From the NCBI GenBank assembly GCA_021464245.1, contig JADCRB010000166.1:62001-126000 (forward strand): a stretch of DNA of 64,000 bases, written 5' to 3'. The stretch comes from Carallia brachiata (lineage: Eukaryota; Streptophyta; Magnoliopsida; Malpighiales; Rhizophoraceae). The position numbers and the translations under genes are program-made. The notes below the pieces were generated by a model that saw only the letters and a list, made by a program, of their open reading frames with translations, searched no databases and was not told where the DNA came from. Positions 45,553 through 57,444 of the stretch are shown in pieces. Each line of letters opens with the position of its first letter. Within the stretch, counting starts at the first letter, position 1.

Positions 45553-46263
45553 ATGTGATACGAACTCTTTATGGCCATGCTCAGAACCTCTTGATACCTC
45601 TTAACAGCTACACAACAGTTTAGGTCCTTCAGGAAATTCCTGTAGACTCTGCCGCATCCTCCTTCTCCAAGGTTTCCTCTTGAGAAGTCAGTAGTCACAG
45701 TAACCAACTCATCACAAGAAAATCTCTTAGGTCTACCATCCCTAAATTCATCCCCAAAAGATAAGTTGAATACACGATCATAGAGTTTTATGCCCTTATC
45801 CTTTGTCCTCCAGACAGCAAGCAAAATAAAGCCTATTCCAATATTGAAGCCACATGCGACCGTGATGAGTCCTAGGACAAACTTGATGAACGCAGGTTTT
45901 GTTACTGAACTGTACAAAATTGATTGGCTTTCACCAATTTCTGAACTCGAATTGAACTCCCTTGACTGATTATTATTTTCCTCTAAATTTTTATATCCTG
46001 TGCTGGCAGAGAATGCGAAAGTGGTACTCAGGCAAATATTTAGCCAAATCAACAACAGTGGGAAGGTTGCTTTCAATAACTGTGTTGGCATGCAAACTCA
46101 AAACTTTCTGACTTGAATCATAAGCAATCCAATCTTCTGTAGCTTTCAATTCTTCTGTTTCCCATTGCCAAGACACATTTACAACAGATTTCGTTGAATT
46201 GATGCTGATATACACATGATTACCAGGTGAATCCCAAGTATTGTGATATGTGTCGAACTGCAC
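45553..46263 (-). pseudogene. LecRK C, central fragment only
   Basis: Covers the middle of the lectin domain (FDTYHNTW, WIAYDSSQK, LAKYLPE), one frameshift near 46025, the membrane span (about FVLGLITVACGFNIGIGFILLAV) and the start of the kinase (GEGGCGRVYRNF, CVAVKR). A further one-base shift near 45600 follows; afterwards the other frame still reads RGSEHGHKE before homology stops. The first half of the lectin domain is deleted: 5' flanking sequence homologous to that of LecRK E (46315-46760 against 54740-55400) joins the lectin middle. The kinase body is deleted too. Closest relative here is E. Confidence 0.88.
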
Positions 46264-46924
46264 AGGCGGATCTTCTGTAAATTGTAACCTCTCTCACTCT
46301 TTCTCTTTTCATCTCTGTTTTTTTGTTTCTCATTAATCTCCTAGTCCAGTTGGCTTCTATTTTTCCGACCATTGGCAACATTGATTCTTGCCAACATAAG
46401 AAGTAACAAAACAAATTAGGCTTAGATGAGTTAGCCTAGCCGCAGCCCCTAAGAACAAAAATTTTGGGAAAACCATAAGTTCGAACTTCACATCTCTCAA
46501 ATTCCTACAAAATAAGAGTTTTAATTTTGATGAAACTTGGAAAAAAGGGGGAAAAAATACTCAACCAATGACACTTAATTGACAATCCTTAAGATCTATT
46601 CAACTTTGTTCTTCTACCAAATTCCCCTCTCAAAAAGTATCTAAATTTCAAAATTTGAAGGTTTAAATTTTACTTCATTTTCTTGGTTTTTACATCAGTA
46701 TGAAACGTTTTCTCCATAAATAGAGGTAAATAGGAGAATGAGGAAATAAGTTTTATTTTTTATTTTTTATCTTTTATTTTTATTTTCTTTGAGAATTGTA
46801 AACATGTGATACTTTAGTTTTTTTTTTTTTTTTTTTAATAAAGCATAAAAGTCACGTTAGTATGAAATTGATAGATGTAAACATTCATAACAAATAACAA
46901 CCGAAGTTACTATCGCTGCTAATG
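46264..46924. other. 5' flank of LecRK C
   Basis: Homologous to 54720-55400 (GTCCA.TTGGCTTC.ATTTTTCC, CTCCATAAATAG). No gene. Confidence 0.6.
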
Positions 46925-47274
46925 TGCACAAATGCCACTCCAACAGTTTTCTGGCTTGAATCATACACTAATCCGGACCCTTTTTTAAAGAAGAAAGAAA
47001 AAGAAAAAAAAATCATTTATAATCCAGACATCTGAAGGATCTAAAAAAGGTAGATTGGGCAAGAAAAATACTGAAATTTTATAGGAAAATTCTATTGCAG
47101 TGAGCCGTTAGCTGTAGACAACTTATTTTTCTTGTTTGTAAGGATTTTTAACTCTACATAAGAGTAAGAGCCCTGCTCTTCCAGGAGACTGAGCTTGCAT
47201 GTAATGCATTATTTGTATCGACCTTATTTAGGGGGTAATGTCTCGAGTTAGTTTCCATAAACAAGACCCTATCA
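46925..47274 (-). pseudogene. Lectin-domain crumb and 3' flank of LecRK D
   Basis: 46925-46980 read on the minus strand gives a lectin-like VYDSSQKTVGVAFVH, detached from any gene. The rest resembles 60556-60877, the 3' flank of LecRK F. Confidence 0.6.
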
Positions 47275-49692
47275 TTAATTGTGGGTATTGCTTGCGCTAT
47301 TGAGCGCAGAACTGCTTGATGACAAACAATAGAATGAGGATGGCTTTGATGGAGGAGCAAGATAAGCTGGAATGGGCACATCTGATGAAATAACAGGCAG
47401 GGGAGCCTTAGCATTGAGCAATACATTAGTAACTTGTCTTATTGTAGGCCTAAAAGTGGGATCAGGGTGCATACACCAGAATCCAACAATCATTAGTCTC
47501 TTCACCTGTGCAGCATCAAAATCGTCACCAAGCTTTGGGTCTACAGCTTTAACATGTTTTCCCACTCCATGCAACTCCCAAACCCACTCTACTATTGTGA
47601 CCTGATCTTCTTCTCTCCATGACTCAAAAACCCTTCTTCCACAGGCTATCTCGAGAATTACGATTCCAAAGCTGTAGGCATCCAACTCTTTCGCTGCTTT
47701 GCCGGATCTGAAACATTCCGGGGCCATATAGCCCATGGTACCGGCCAACATGGTGGTTTGCCATCCTTTTGCATGATCAACAAGCCTTGCCAGTCTGAAA
47801 TCGCCAAGCTTCGCATTAAAATCAGAATCCAGCATAATATTGCTTGGTTTAATGTCCCTGTGCAGCACACATTGGTCCCCTTCTTCATGCAGATATAGCA
47901 ATGCACAAGCCAAGTCTTGTGCAATTTTGTACCCCAGCGTCCACGGCAACAAGCCCTTTTCTTTAAATAGATGAGAATCTAAGCTGCCTTGGGGTAAGTA
48001 CTCGTATGCAAGTAGTTCTTTTTCTTGGCACCAGCCAATGAGCTTCACCAGATTCCTATGTCTTAGTCGGCTAATGATCCTGACTTATGATTCAAACTCC
48101 TTGAGACCTTACTTAGATTCTCTTGAGACCCTCTTAACAGCAATGTGACAGTTCAAATCCTTCAAGAAACCCCTGTAGACCGCAGCACAGCCTCCTTCTT
48201 CAAGCTTCTCTCCTTCCGAAAAGTCATTCATTGCACCAGCCAATTCGTTATAGCAAAACTTCATAGATGTTGTTCCGTTTTTAAATTCCTCCCCCAGACA
48301 TACATCGAGGACAGGATCAGCTAATTTTTTGCGTTTTCTCATCCTTTTTCTTAAAGCAAGCCAAACAAAAACCATTCCAATGACAAATCCACATGAAACA
48401 GTAGTCAATACCACCTGAATTGGGATTGCAGATTTCATGTGTGAAATGGACTGGGTTTCTGTTAGAATTGGCACTGCTGCATTCTCAACGCTTCCCTCCA
48501 GAAATTTGAAGTTCAAGTTTCAATTTGAATTTACAAAAAACTGTCAACTCCAACAGCTAGTTTAACAGCTAGTGTTTGTTTAAATTTGAATGTAAAAATC
48601 CCTCTATATAAAGAGGCTTTGATGATTAATGAAAGTAGAAAGAGAAATCATTTCTAATTCTCTTCTCCTTGCTGAATTCCAGCAAGTTTCTCTGCATCTT
48701 TCCACTGCATTTTCTTATTTTCTGCAGAGCATATCCTTGCTGCACTTTTCTGCAGCTTCTTTCTTTTGATCTTTTGGTTCTTTACCTTGCATCAACTAGG
48801 AACTTCATCTTCTGAACATGCCTAAAATCCTTCAGTTTCATCAACGTACGTCCGTAGTGGAATTGAACTCCCATGACTCAATGGCATTTAACCCAAAAGT
48901 CTCAGGTGCGGTACTGGCAGAAAAGCCAAACGTAACTCATTCAGGCAGACAGTTAGCTAAATCGATGGTAGCAGAAATCTTGCGGAGCACAGTTGAGTTA
49001 TTATTAACAATATTGGTGTATACGACACTCAAATTTTTTCGGCTTGAATCGTATGCAATCCAAACATCTGTAACATTGGATCCCTCTGTTTTCCCTTGCC
49101 GAGACTCATTTGAAACAGATTTCATGGAATTGATAACGATACCTGCGTGAGTACCTGGGATCCTTCAAGCCCGTTTGTAACAATGCTGCTATCATAATTT
49201 CCCTGAGTTCTCGCCCAGGAATTATGAAATGTGTCAAACTCCACGGCAACAAAATGGTTGAGTTCTGGATTAGTTGCCTCTGTGTCGTCCTTGACCAGAC
49301 CAAGACCACCTCCGCTTTCACGTTAGGAGGAATTCTGGAGCCATCGGGAACCAGGAAAAATGTTAGCCCATCGGCATAGGTCCCTGTAACCATTCTGCTG
49401 ATGGTGAAGGAGAAATGGGTACTGAAATCGGAAAGCCTTCCAGATGCCTTGTTCCGAAGGTGTAAAGGTTTTGCATATGTTGCCCGACCAAAGCTGTGGT
49501 TTTGTACGGAGCTCAACGAGAGTGTGAGCAGAATCTTTCCGTTCGCGAAACTTGCATCTCCCTTCAGGAAAATTTCTCGAAGACTTTGATCAAATCTAAG
49601 CTCATTGAACTGGCATGGGCACCATTGGGAACCATAGAATACGAGACAATAGTTTTGAAGACCTCAAAAAACGAATGACTGCGAAAAGGCAT
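47275..49692 (-). pseudogene. LecRK D, interrupted by a solo LTR
   Basis: Closest relative is F. It starts at 49692 (MPFRSHSFF), is frameshifted within 60 codons, and carries more frameshifts near 49320 and 49160. The lectin C-terminal part is cut by a 375-bp solo LTR (48460-48834). The juxtamembrane, membrane span and kinase follow. The glycine loop is degraded (EEGGCAAVY). Two CAA/GAA-to-TAA changes lie near 48085-48115 (SRESK stop, FES stop). From 48048 the kinase is open for 257 codons to 47275 with HRDIKPSN but DFR in place of DFG. It is not functional as a receptor. Confidence 0.92.
48460..48834 (+). mobile_element. Solo LTR, 375 bp, TSD GTTTC
   Basis: Begins TGTTAGAATTGG, ends AAATCCTTCA, and is flanked by perfect GTTTC repeats (48455-48459, 48835-48839). 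It contains a TATA-like CTATATAAAGAGG at 48604. Removing it restores the alignment with LecRK F around 62065-62085. It is unrelated to the WOX-carrying family. Orientation is inferred from the TATA motif and the TG...CA ends. Confidence 0.85.
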
Positions 49693-50264
49693 CAGGCCCC
49701 GGAGCACGTGTGATCCGAGTCTCCTGAATCGACCTGCTTATAAATTACGAAGCAGGGGAGTTTTGCTTGGATTGGTGGTACTGTCTAAGGGTCAGTTTTG
49801 TACCATCCATGGAGTTGCTATCAAGGCAGGATGTCGAAACTTGGTGTCCATATATGTTTCTGAGCTTTATTCCGGAGCCGCAACGAGATTCTGGCTCGAG
49901 ATTTTAATTTGACGTCTTATTTTGGCAACTCTATAGTATTTTCTCATCTTTTCTCCTTGTATCTGTCTCAAGAGCAAAAAGTTAAAATAGGGGGGAGTCC
50001 CAATAGATAGTCATTCAACAGTTAACACTGAGACTGGCATCGTTGCCACAGATAAGTCAACTCTGAGGAAGCTTGGGCCAATAACGAAGAGCAAGCTATC
50101 GAAGATAGGACTGAAAACAAATAACAATATAATGGAAGATAGGACTTTTTTTTTTATCTAAAACTTAATTGATTTGAAATATGTCTTTGGGTCAGTTTTG
50201 AATGTTGCTTCAACTTTCATTTCCTTTCTTCCTTAGGACGCGCACTGGCACTTCAACAAATTAA
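49693..50264. other. 5' flank of LecRK D
   Basis: Resembles the 5' flank of F (CCATGGAGTTG.TATCAA.GCA; GGGAGTCCCAATA). No gene. Confidence 0.6.
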
Positions 50265-50277
50265 TCTAATGGGTCTT

Positions 50278-50416
50278 TTTTGTTTTTTTTTATTAGGCTC
50301 AACTAATTAAGGAAAGTCGAATTGGGGCATTGGGGGTACTTAAGCAGGGATTTGAACCTCTGCTTGGAGTGGTGGGGGGCACACTCCCCACCACTTGGGC
50401 TAAACGTCTGCCACAT
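50278..50416 (-). mobile_element. tRNA-derived SINE
   Basis: Minus strand: A-box-like TTTAGCCCAAGTGG, a palindromic GGTGGGGAGTG...CCCCACCACT, and B-box GAGGTTCAAATCC, then an A-rich tail (T-runs at 50277-50292 on plus). The flanks TCTAATGGGTCTT (50265-50277) and TCTAATAGTTCTT (50417-50429) match at 11 of 13 positions. Confidence 0.75.
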
Positions 50417-50639
50417 TCTAATAGTTCTTGATAACCAAAAGAAGGGGACAATGGGACGGCACTGAGAGAAATTATCATAATTTTTTTGTATATTTTTTAA
50501 CATAATAATCAATATTAACTGAGTTAAGCTTTTTATATTATATTAATATAAAAAATTAATTATTTTTGTGAGAAAATAAAACAATTGAATCATTAGTCCG
50601 ACCCAACCTAATGATCCAGAAAATCAGACCTTTAACTGA

Positions 50640-51170
50640 GTTAGAGTCGGATTTAGTTCAAAAACTTTGATTTATAATCGTGTTTCAAGTAAGCTTATAA
50701 GTATAAGATTACATATTAGTTTAGCAAGCAAAACGATGTGTCTCTGTTTAATGTAACACACTCAATTATGTAGCCCATCTTTATTCAAGCATTTGCAAAT
50801 TGCAATCAAATTTTACAATTATAGTTCCTAAGAGAGAAGAGCCGTCGTGGTTAACCCTACTTTAATTGATCCAGTTTTGCGAAATCCTCTTCAGACATTG
50901 ACTTTCAGCTTTTTTTTATTTCATGTTTTGAAAAATCATTTTTTTTTTGTTGGAAAGAAGAAAGGTAGACATCTTAATTTTTCTCAGGATTAAAATTTCC
51001 ATTCTATCTAGAGTCAATTAACTAAAATAAATAATAAAACAAATAACGTAAGGTTGAGGAGGGTATTTAGGTAAAATCGCGTCTCCTTTCATGGTTCAAC
51101 TGCCGGGACTCGCAACTGTTACGGAGGGTATCCAGGTAAATTTAGTTATCCTTCCACATGATTTGAAAGA
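50640..51170. repeat. LecRK-cluster spacer, copy 3
   Basis: Shares CAAAAACTTTGATTTAT, GCATTTGCAAATTGCAATCAA and GGAGGGTATCCAGGTAAATT with the other spacers. Followed by a MITE like the one after spacer copy 2. Confidence 0.7.
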
Positions 51171-51665
51171 CAAGATCAATATTTTTAATTCTAAACTTTT
51201 AGTTTTTTTTACGTTTAAGTTCTAAACTTTTTTGACATTTCATTTGAGTTCTAAACTTTTTGATTTCATACTACATCAGTCCTTTAAGTTACAAAAAGTG
51301 GTCAATCGATTATAAATGTTTAACTTAATAAAAATTATTTAAAAAATGTTAAATACATGAATTAAATATTTTTTCATCAACAAAATATGTAAATTAAATA
51401 TTTTTTTAATCAACAAATATACGAATTAAATAAGTAATATGCATATTTTTAATAGAAAAAGCAATCAATTCATATATTTAATTTTTTTAAAATAATTTTT
51501 TTTAAAGTTAAAATCATTTTTTAATAGATTAATCACTTTTAGTAAATAGAGGGACTAATTTGGTAGAAAATCAAAAAATTAGAACTCAAATGAAATATCA
51601 AAAAAGTTTAGAAGTCAAACGTAAAAAAATTTAAAGATTTAGTATTAAAAATATTGATAGCTGCT
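51171..51665. mobile_element. Inverted-repeat MITE
   Basis: The left end TCAATATTTTTAATTCTAAA and right end TTTAGTATTAAAAATATTGA are inverted copies, and the inverted similarity extends about 150 bp inward (CATTTCATTTGAGTTCTAAA against TTAGAACTCAAATGAAATAT). No clear TSD. Non-coding. Confidence 0.75.
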
Positions 51666-52319
51666 GATTTCGGCCTCTTAGGTATCCCTCTACGCTACGT
51701 ATTTGCAGAAAAAGGTCTTGATTCTTTCTCTCTTTCTTCTTTTTCTTTTTCTTTTTTCTTTTTTTAGTTCTTCACGCATTTTCATATTTTTTAAGCTTAT
51801 TCGTTTTTTGTACTATTTTTTTTTTTTGCTCTTTCTCCATATTACATTGTAAAATTTCTTTATGGTTGTTGTTATCGCTTGTATTATAGTCAAACAGACT
51901 TTGTTGGAATATTGAATCTGTTCGTGGAAAAGCATAGTCCAATTTGTAGAAATTCAGCATCAGTTATTTCTACTTGTTGTGTTTTTCAGGCTTCTTGCAA
52001 ACATCATTGCACAAATGCACGGAGAAAGGAACATTTATGCGGAATGGTGTTTACAATGTAAGTCCACTGAACATTTTTGCTGTTTGTTGAATTAAAGTTT
52101 TTTAATCTTTTAGTATGAATTTGGGCCATCTGTGGATGAAGTTTAGTCAATCTGCTAAAAAGTAAAACTAGTTGAAAAAAGTTATGAATGTTTTGGACTG
52201 ATTGGTAACTTATTTTAGTTGTAGTTAAAGTTATATGCCTTTAATTAAGAGGTTTGAGATTTGAACTCAATCTTCTCTCTCACCTGCGTCATTCTCATTG
52301 ACGGGCTGCTATCTCCTCT
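51666..52319. other. 3' flank of LecRK E
   Basis: 51810-52060 matches 42230-42560, supporting duplication of the whole locus C/E neighbourhood. A degenerate SINE-like GAGGTTTGAGATTTGAACTC lies near 52239. No gene. Confidence 0.55.
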
Positions 52320-52496
52320 AAAAAAACTAACCCAATGCACAAATTGCTCCCTATATTAGCGTGGGATAGAGGGAGAGTGAGTGCGTATGTACGTAACCTT
52401 TCCCTTGCATTTTGCAAAGAGGCTATTTCCATGCCTCGAATCCATGACCTCAAGGTCATTAAAGGAGCAATTCAACTGTTGCGCCAAGGCTCGCCC
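52320..52496 (-). mobile_element. Au-type SINE
   Basis: On the minus strand it begins GGGCGAGCCTTGGCGCAACA, followed by GACCTTGAGGTCATGGATTCGAG, AAATAGCCTCTTTGCAAAATGCA and GGTTACGTAC, and ends in T-rich GGGTTAGTTTTTTT. This order is the signature of the Au SINE family widespread in flowering plants. It has several substitutions, so it is not recent. It lies just beyond the truncated C-terminus of LecRK E. Confidence 0.88.
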
Positions 52497-52534
52497 TCCT
52501 ATCATTTCCTTCACAAAAAAAAAAAAAAAAAAAC

Positions 52535-54440
52535 TTATTTCCAAGGAAAGAGGTAGGCTAGAACAGGCAAATCTAATGGAATGGTAGGCAGGGCAGCCTC
52601 GGCATTACGCAGAATATCGCTGACTTGCCTTATTGTGGGTCTAAATTTGGGATCAGGGTGCACACACCAAAGCCCAACAACCATTAGCCTCTCCACTTGT
52701 TTTGCATCAAAATTTCCCTGAAGTTTCGGGTCTGCAGCTTGAATAACTTTTCCCATTCCATATAATGTCCAAACCCATTCCACTATTGTTGCTCGATTTT
52801 CTTCTGTCCATGACTCTAAAACCCTTCTTCCACAAGCTATTTCCAGGCATACGATTCCAAAGCTGTAGACATCTAATTCCTTTGTTGCCTTGCCGGATCT
52901 GAGACATTCAGGAGCCATGTAGCCCATGGTCCCTGCCAAAACTGTAGTTTGCCATCCTTTTGCATGATCGACTAGTCTAGCTAGTCCAAAATCGCCTAAT
53001 TTGGCATTGAATTCAGAATCCAACATAATGTTGCTAGGCTTGATATCTCCATGCAGCACACATTGGTCCCCTTCTTCGTGCAAATAGAGTAATGCAGAGG
53101 CCAAGTCCTCAGCAATCCTGTACCTAAGTGTCCATGATAGCAAGCTCTTTCCTTTGACAAGGTGGGAGTCTAGGCTTCCATTGGGCAAGAACTCGTATGC
53201 AAGTAGCAGATCCTTTTCTTGGCACCAGCCAATTAGCTTTATCAAATTCCTATGCCTTAGTCGGCTAATGATCTTAAATTCTGATACAAGCTCTTTATGG
53301 CCATGCTCAGAACCTCTTGATACCCTCTTTATGGCTACATAACAGTTTAGGTCCTTCAGGAAACCCCTGTAGACTCTGCCAAATCCTCCTTCTCCAAGAT
53401 TCTCTTCCTCTGAGAATTCATTGGTCGCAGCAGCCAAGTAATCATAAGAAAACCTCCTAGGTCCTGTACCATCTTTAAATTCATCTCCAGAAAGTACGTC
53501 GAACGTAGGATAATATGGTTTTCTGCCCTTCTTCTTTGTCCTCCGGACAGCAAGCAAAATAAACCCTATTCCAATACCAAAAGCACACCCGGCAACAATC
53601 AGTCCTACCACAACCTTTATGAATGTAGGCCTTTTCTTTGAACTCTACAAAATAGATAGGCTTTCATGGATTTCTGAACTCGAGTTGAATTCCCATGACA
53701 GAATAATATTTTCCTCAAAATTTCTAACTCCTGTACTGCTAGAGAAGCCGAAAGTGACCCACTCTGTCAAAAACTTGGCCAAATCAACAACAAAGGAAAG
53801 GTTGCTTTCGATAACTGGGTAGGTATGCACGGTCAAAACTTTCTGGTTTGGATCATAAGCAATCCAAACATCTGTAGCGTTCGTATCCGTTATATTCTGT
53901 TGCCAAGACATATTGACAACAGATTTCATGGAATTGAGGTTGATACCCACGTGATGACCTGGTGGACCACAAGGATCGTGAAATGTGTCAAACTCCACAG
54001 CGAGAAAACAATTATTATGCTTTGGGTTAGCTGCCTCTGCGTCGTTCTTGACCAGACCAAGGCCACCAGGGCCTGTCACATAAGGAGGAATTCCGGAGCC
54101 ATTGGGGGCCAAGAAAAATGCTAGCCCATCGCCAGCGTTAAGACCGTTAATGATGAAGGAGAAATGGGTGCTGAAGTTGGTAAGCTTTCTGGACGCCTTC
54201 TCCCAAAGGTGTAATGGTTTTGCATATGTTGCTCGACCAAAGCTGCGGTTTGTCTCACTTGCGCCTATGGTAGTAAGCTTGATCTGTCCACCTATCAAAT
54301 TTGCGTCCTCCGCCAAGAAAATATCATGAAGATCTGCGTCAAATCTTGTAAAGTTGAAGCTTATCGCATTGGCAGAGGGAGGACCGTAGCGAAGAACAAC
54401 AACAACAAATTGGTCATCGACAAGCGTAAAAAACCTGAAC
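52535..54440 (-). pseudogene. LecRK E, ectodomain and kinase split by one stop
   Basis: The ectodomain frame (stop at 53645-53647) covers a leader-like FRFFTLVDD and hydrophobic VVVVL, then ISFNFTRFD, AGDGLAFFLAPNG, LAVEFDTFHDPCGPPGHH and WVTFGFSSSTG. It has no ATG before an upstream TAG near 54445. One in-frame TAG follows; LecRK C has TAC at this site. The second frame (53611-52535) holds the membrane span and a complete kinase with GEGGFG, AIK and DFG. The catalytic HRD is HGD, so activity is doubtful. The Ser-rich tail seen in F (AYLAPPSKPSSF) is cut after AYL, next to a 19-A run and the SINE. The low lesion count suggests recent inactivation; separate soluble-lectin and kinase products are conceivable. 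Confidence 0.88.
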
Positions 54441-57002
54441 TATTGTTATCTAGCTGTGAGCGAAGTGGAATATGGATCTAAGATGATATTCAACATAGAG
54501 ATTATATATTAAATTTTAACATGTTTCTTCACACGAAAATTTGTGTCTAAAAAACTACTTTACTAAAAAATGTCTAAAATACGAATTATAAGTTAAATTT
54601 TACCTGTGATCTCGGTACCTATTTTTAGCCATTATCGATATGACATGCATTTTTTGTTACTGATTTTTTCTATGGTTCAGCCAAATTTGAAGTGAAAGGA
54701 TTCAATCTGGATCCTGACAGGCTGACAGGATATCCTTTTCCATTCCAATTTTTTCGCGTCCACTCCTAGTCCACTTGGCTTCGATTTTTCCACCCAGCGG
54801 CATTGATTCTTGCCGACATATCGGTAATAAAATTAAGGAAAAAATTATTTGACTTAGTTTTAGAGAATTATGGAAAAAAAATTTAAATATAAAGTAGTTC
54901 ATCATAATTTTTTATTTTTTTAATTTTCTTAAAATAATTAATCAAATTGTTAAAAAAATTTTGTTCTTATTTGTATTTTATTAACCTACACTTATTTAAT
55001 AGTGCTTGAAAACTAAACAGTGTTCAATCAGCCTCAATAATAAAATTCTTGAAGAGATTAGGACTTCAAACTCTACGTCTCTCAAAATCTCACAAAACGT
55101 TTGAGTCCTAAGTCTTAACTTTGATGCTCCCAACCCGTAGAAAAAGAAGGAAAGACTAATAACACCAAACTCTGTAGTATGTCAATCCTTAGATCTCTTC
55201 CATTTGTTTGTTCTCCCGAAACACCAATTAAGATAAGTGTCCCAACGTCAACCTGCATATTTTATTCAGTATTTGCTAAATTCCAAATTTGAAGCTTTAA
55301 AATTTAGTCCTTTTTTGGGTTTTTATATACTCTATCAAATAAATATCTCCATAAATAGGGGAAATGGGGGAATACAGGAATGAGGACATAAGTTGAACAA
55401 TTCACTCTAAATTATTTTTTTTAATTAAGAAATCTATTAAATTATAAGTTACACAACGGATAATTTTTTCTCTTTTAATTCTCACACCTCCTTTCTCAAT
55501 ATTAGAATCCATGAACTTTAGAATAAAACTTGAATTCTAACCACTGAGATATGAGCCCTATTATAGTTCCAGAAATTTTTTTATTCGAAATTTTGTGCGA
55601 TTGCAATGAAATTTCGATTTTTTATAATCACTGTAAAATTTTTTACAACAAAAAAATATCTTCTTTTTGCTTATTGTAAAAAGCATCATTTCGGTTAGAA
55701 AAAATCGAAGCCTTATTACAATCAAAAAAAATTTTGGAAAAAAAATTCTGAAAATCTAATTTTTTCCCTGAGATATCCCATGAGGAACAAATTGTAAGTA
55801 TTTGGTTGTTCAGTTTAGGCGAAAAATCAAGAATTCACTTGTCACATTTCACGTTGTTTTTTTTTTTATTTGTATCCTTTTAAAAAAAAAAATTAGCCCT
55901 CCTCTTTTGCTCGTTAATTAGAATTAACTAACTCCCTCACTTTTCCGTCGGTTTTGCTATACTTTTCTAAGTTTTCTACTCTTTTGTGTATAAAAAATAT
56001 CAACTGTTTCGAACTTCTCAATTGTCCTACTGCTGCCGTAAATGTAACCATTGTAAGAGGTGTCTGTGCGTCGAGAACTCCGCCGATAGAGCAAAAGGGA
56101 GAATTTCAAACCAATCAATATTTTTTTATTATTGTCTATTTTTCAAAATTTTTTAAATAAGTAGAATTTGAAATTAAAATTTGAAAAAATTCATTTAATT
56201 AAAATTTAAACTTTACGATTTTATTTTAAAAAATGTCATTGAATTAATATCACGTGACAACCTCATGCCATCATTTAACAGTCCATGTGGCCAGCCGTCG
56301 TGAAAATAAAGTTGACAGAAAAGAAATGTGAGTAAGGGTTTGTTTGTTTTTTTTATAAAATATTTTATAAGAAAAAATTTTACAAATTTTTTAGTATTTG
56401 TTTCACGAAAAATATTTTATATAGGTAAAATTTGGAGAAAATTTTTAAATTTTCAGGTAAAATAATTTCTCCTTTTGTAGAGCTGAAGTTATTTTCAGAA
56501 AAAATATAAACTGTACTATAAGTAAGTGACAAAGAAAAATTATTATTTTTATTGTAAATATTTTTTCCTACAAATATTTTATAAATATAAGTTATTTTAT
56601 AGCAAATAAACGGACCCTAATTAAGCTGATTTCACCAAACGGAGCTAATCGGCCAACATTGGATGTTTGGTCTATCTGACATTGTTTATTTGTTTATGGT
56701 TCGGTTTTGCGGTTTAAAAACCATGATTTAAAAACTATGATTGAATATGGACTCGTCTCCTGCCTCTTATATATGGTAGGTTATTCCATTACTCGCATAA
56801 ACCAAGCCCATATTGTACATTTTGTAGGTGCACATGTTCATACTTCATACACACATTTGTTTTATATAAATATAATAATTATTTTTTGCATTATATTAGC
56901 AAAAAAAAAAATTCGATGTATTTTACAATAATATTTATCTAAATTTTAATTTTAATTTTTTATTAAAAAATAAAATAATATTAAAATAATAGGGTCCATT
57001 GT
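54441..57002. other. 5' flank of LecRK E and AT-rich spacer
   Basis: 54720-55400 matches the flank of LecRK C. 55490-55570 has a weak SINE-like phrase (AACCACTGAGATATGAGCC). The remainder is AT-rich with no gene. Confidence 0.5.
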
Positions 57003-57444
57003 AGGGATATGCAATTTTTGGTCCTAAACTTTTATTGTTTTTACATGTAAACACTAAACTTTTTTTATATTTCATTTGAGTTCTCAACTGTTTGATTTCT
57101 TATCAAATCAGTCTTTTCGTTTACAAAAAGTGATCAATTTGTTAATAAATAAGTTTAACTTGATGAAAATTATTAAAAACTGATCAAATATGTAAATTAA
57201 ATATTTTTTTCATCAACAAATATGCACATTAAATACGTCTTTAATCAACAAACACACGAATTAAATATGCAAAATGCATACTTTTTTATGAAAAAATTTT
57301 CAATTAGTGTATTTAACCTTTTTTCAAATAATTTTTATAATGTTAAAATTATTTTTTTAATAGACTGATCACTTTCTATCAATAAATGGATTGATTTGAT
57401 AACAAATCGAAATATTTAAAATTCAAATGAAATCTTAAAAAATT

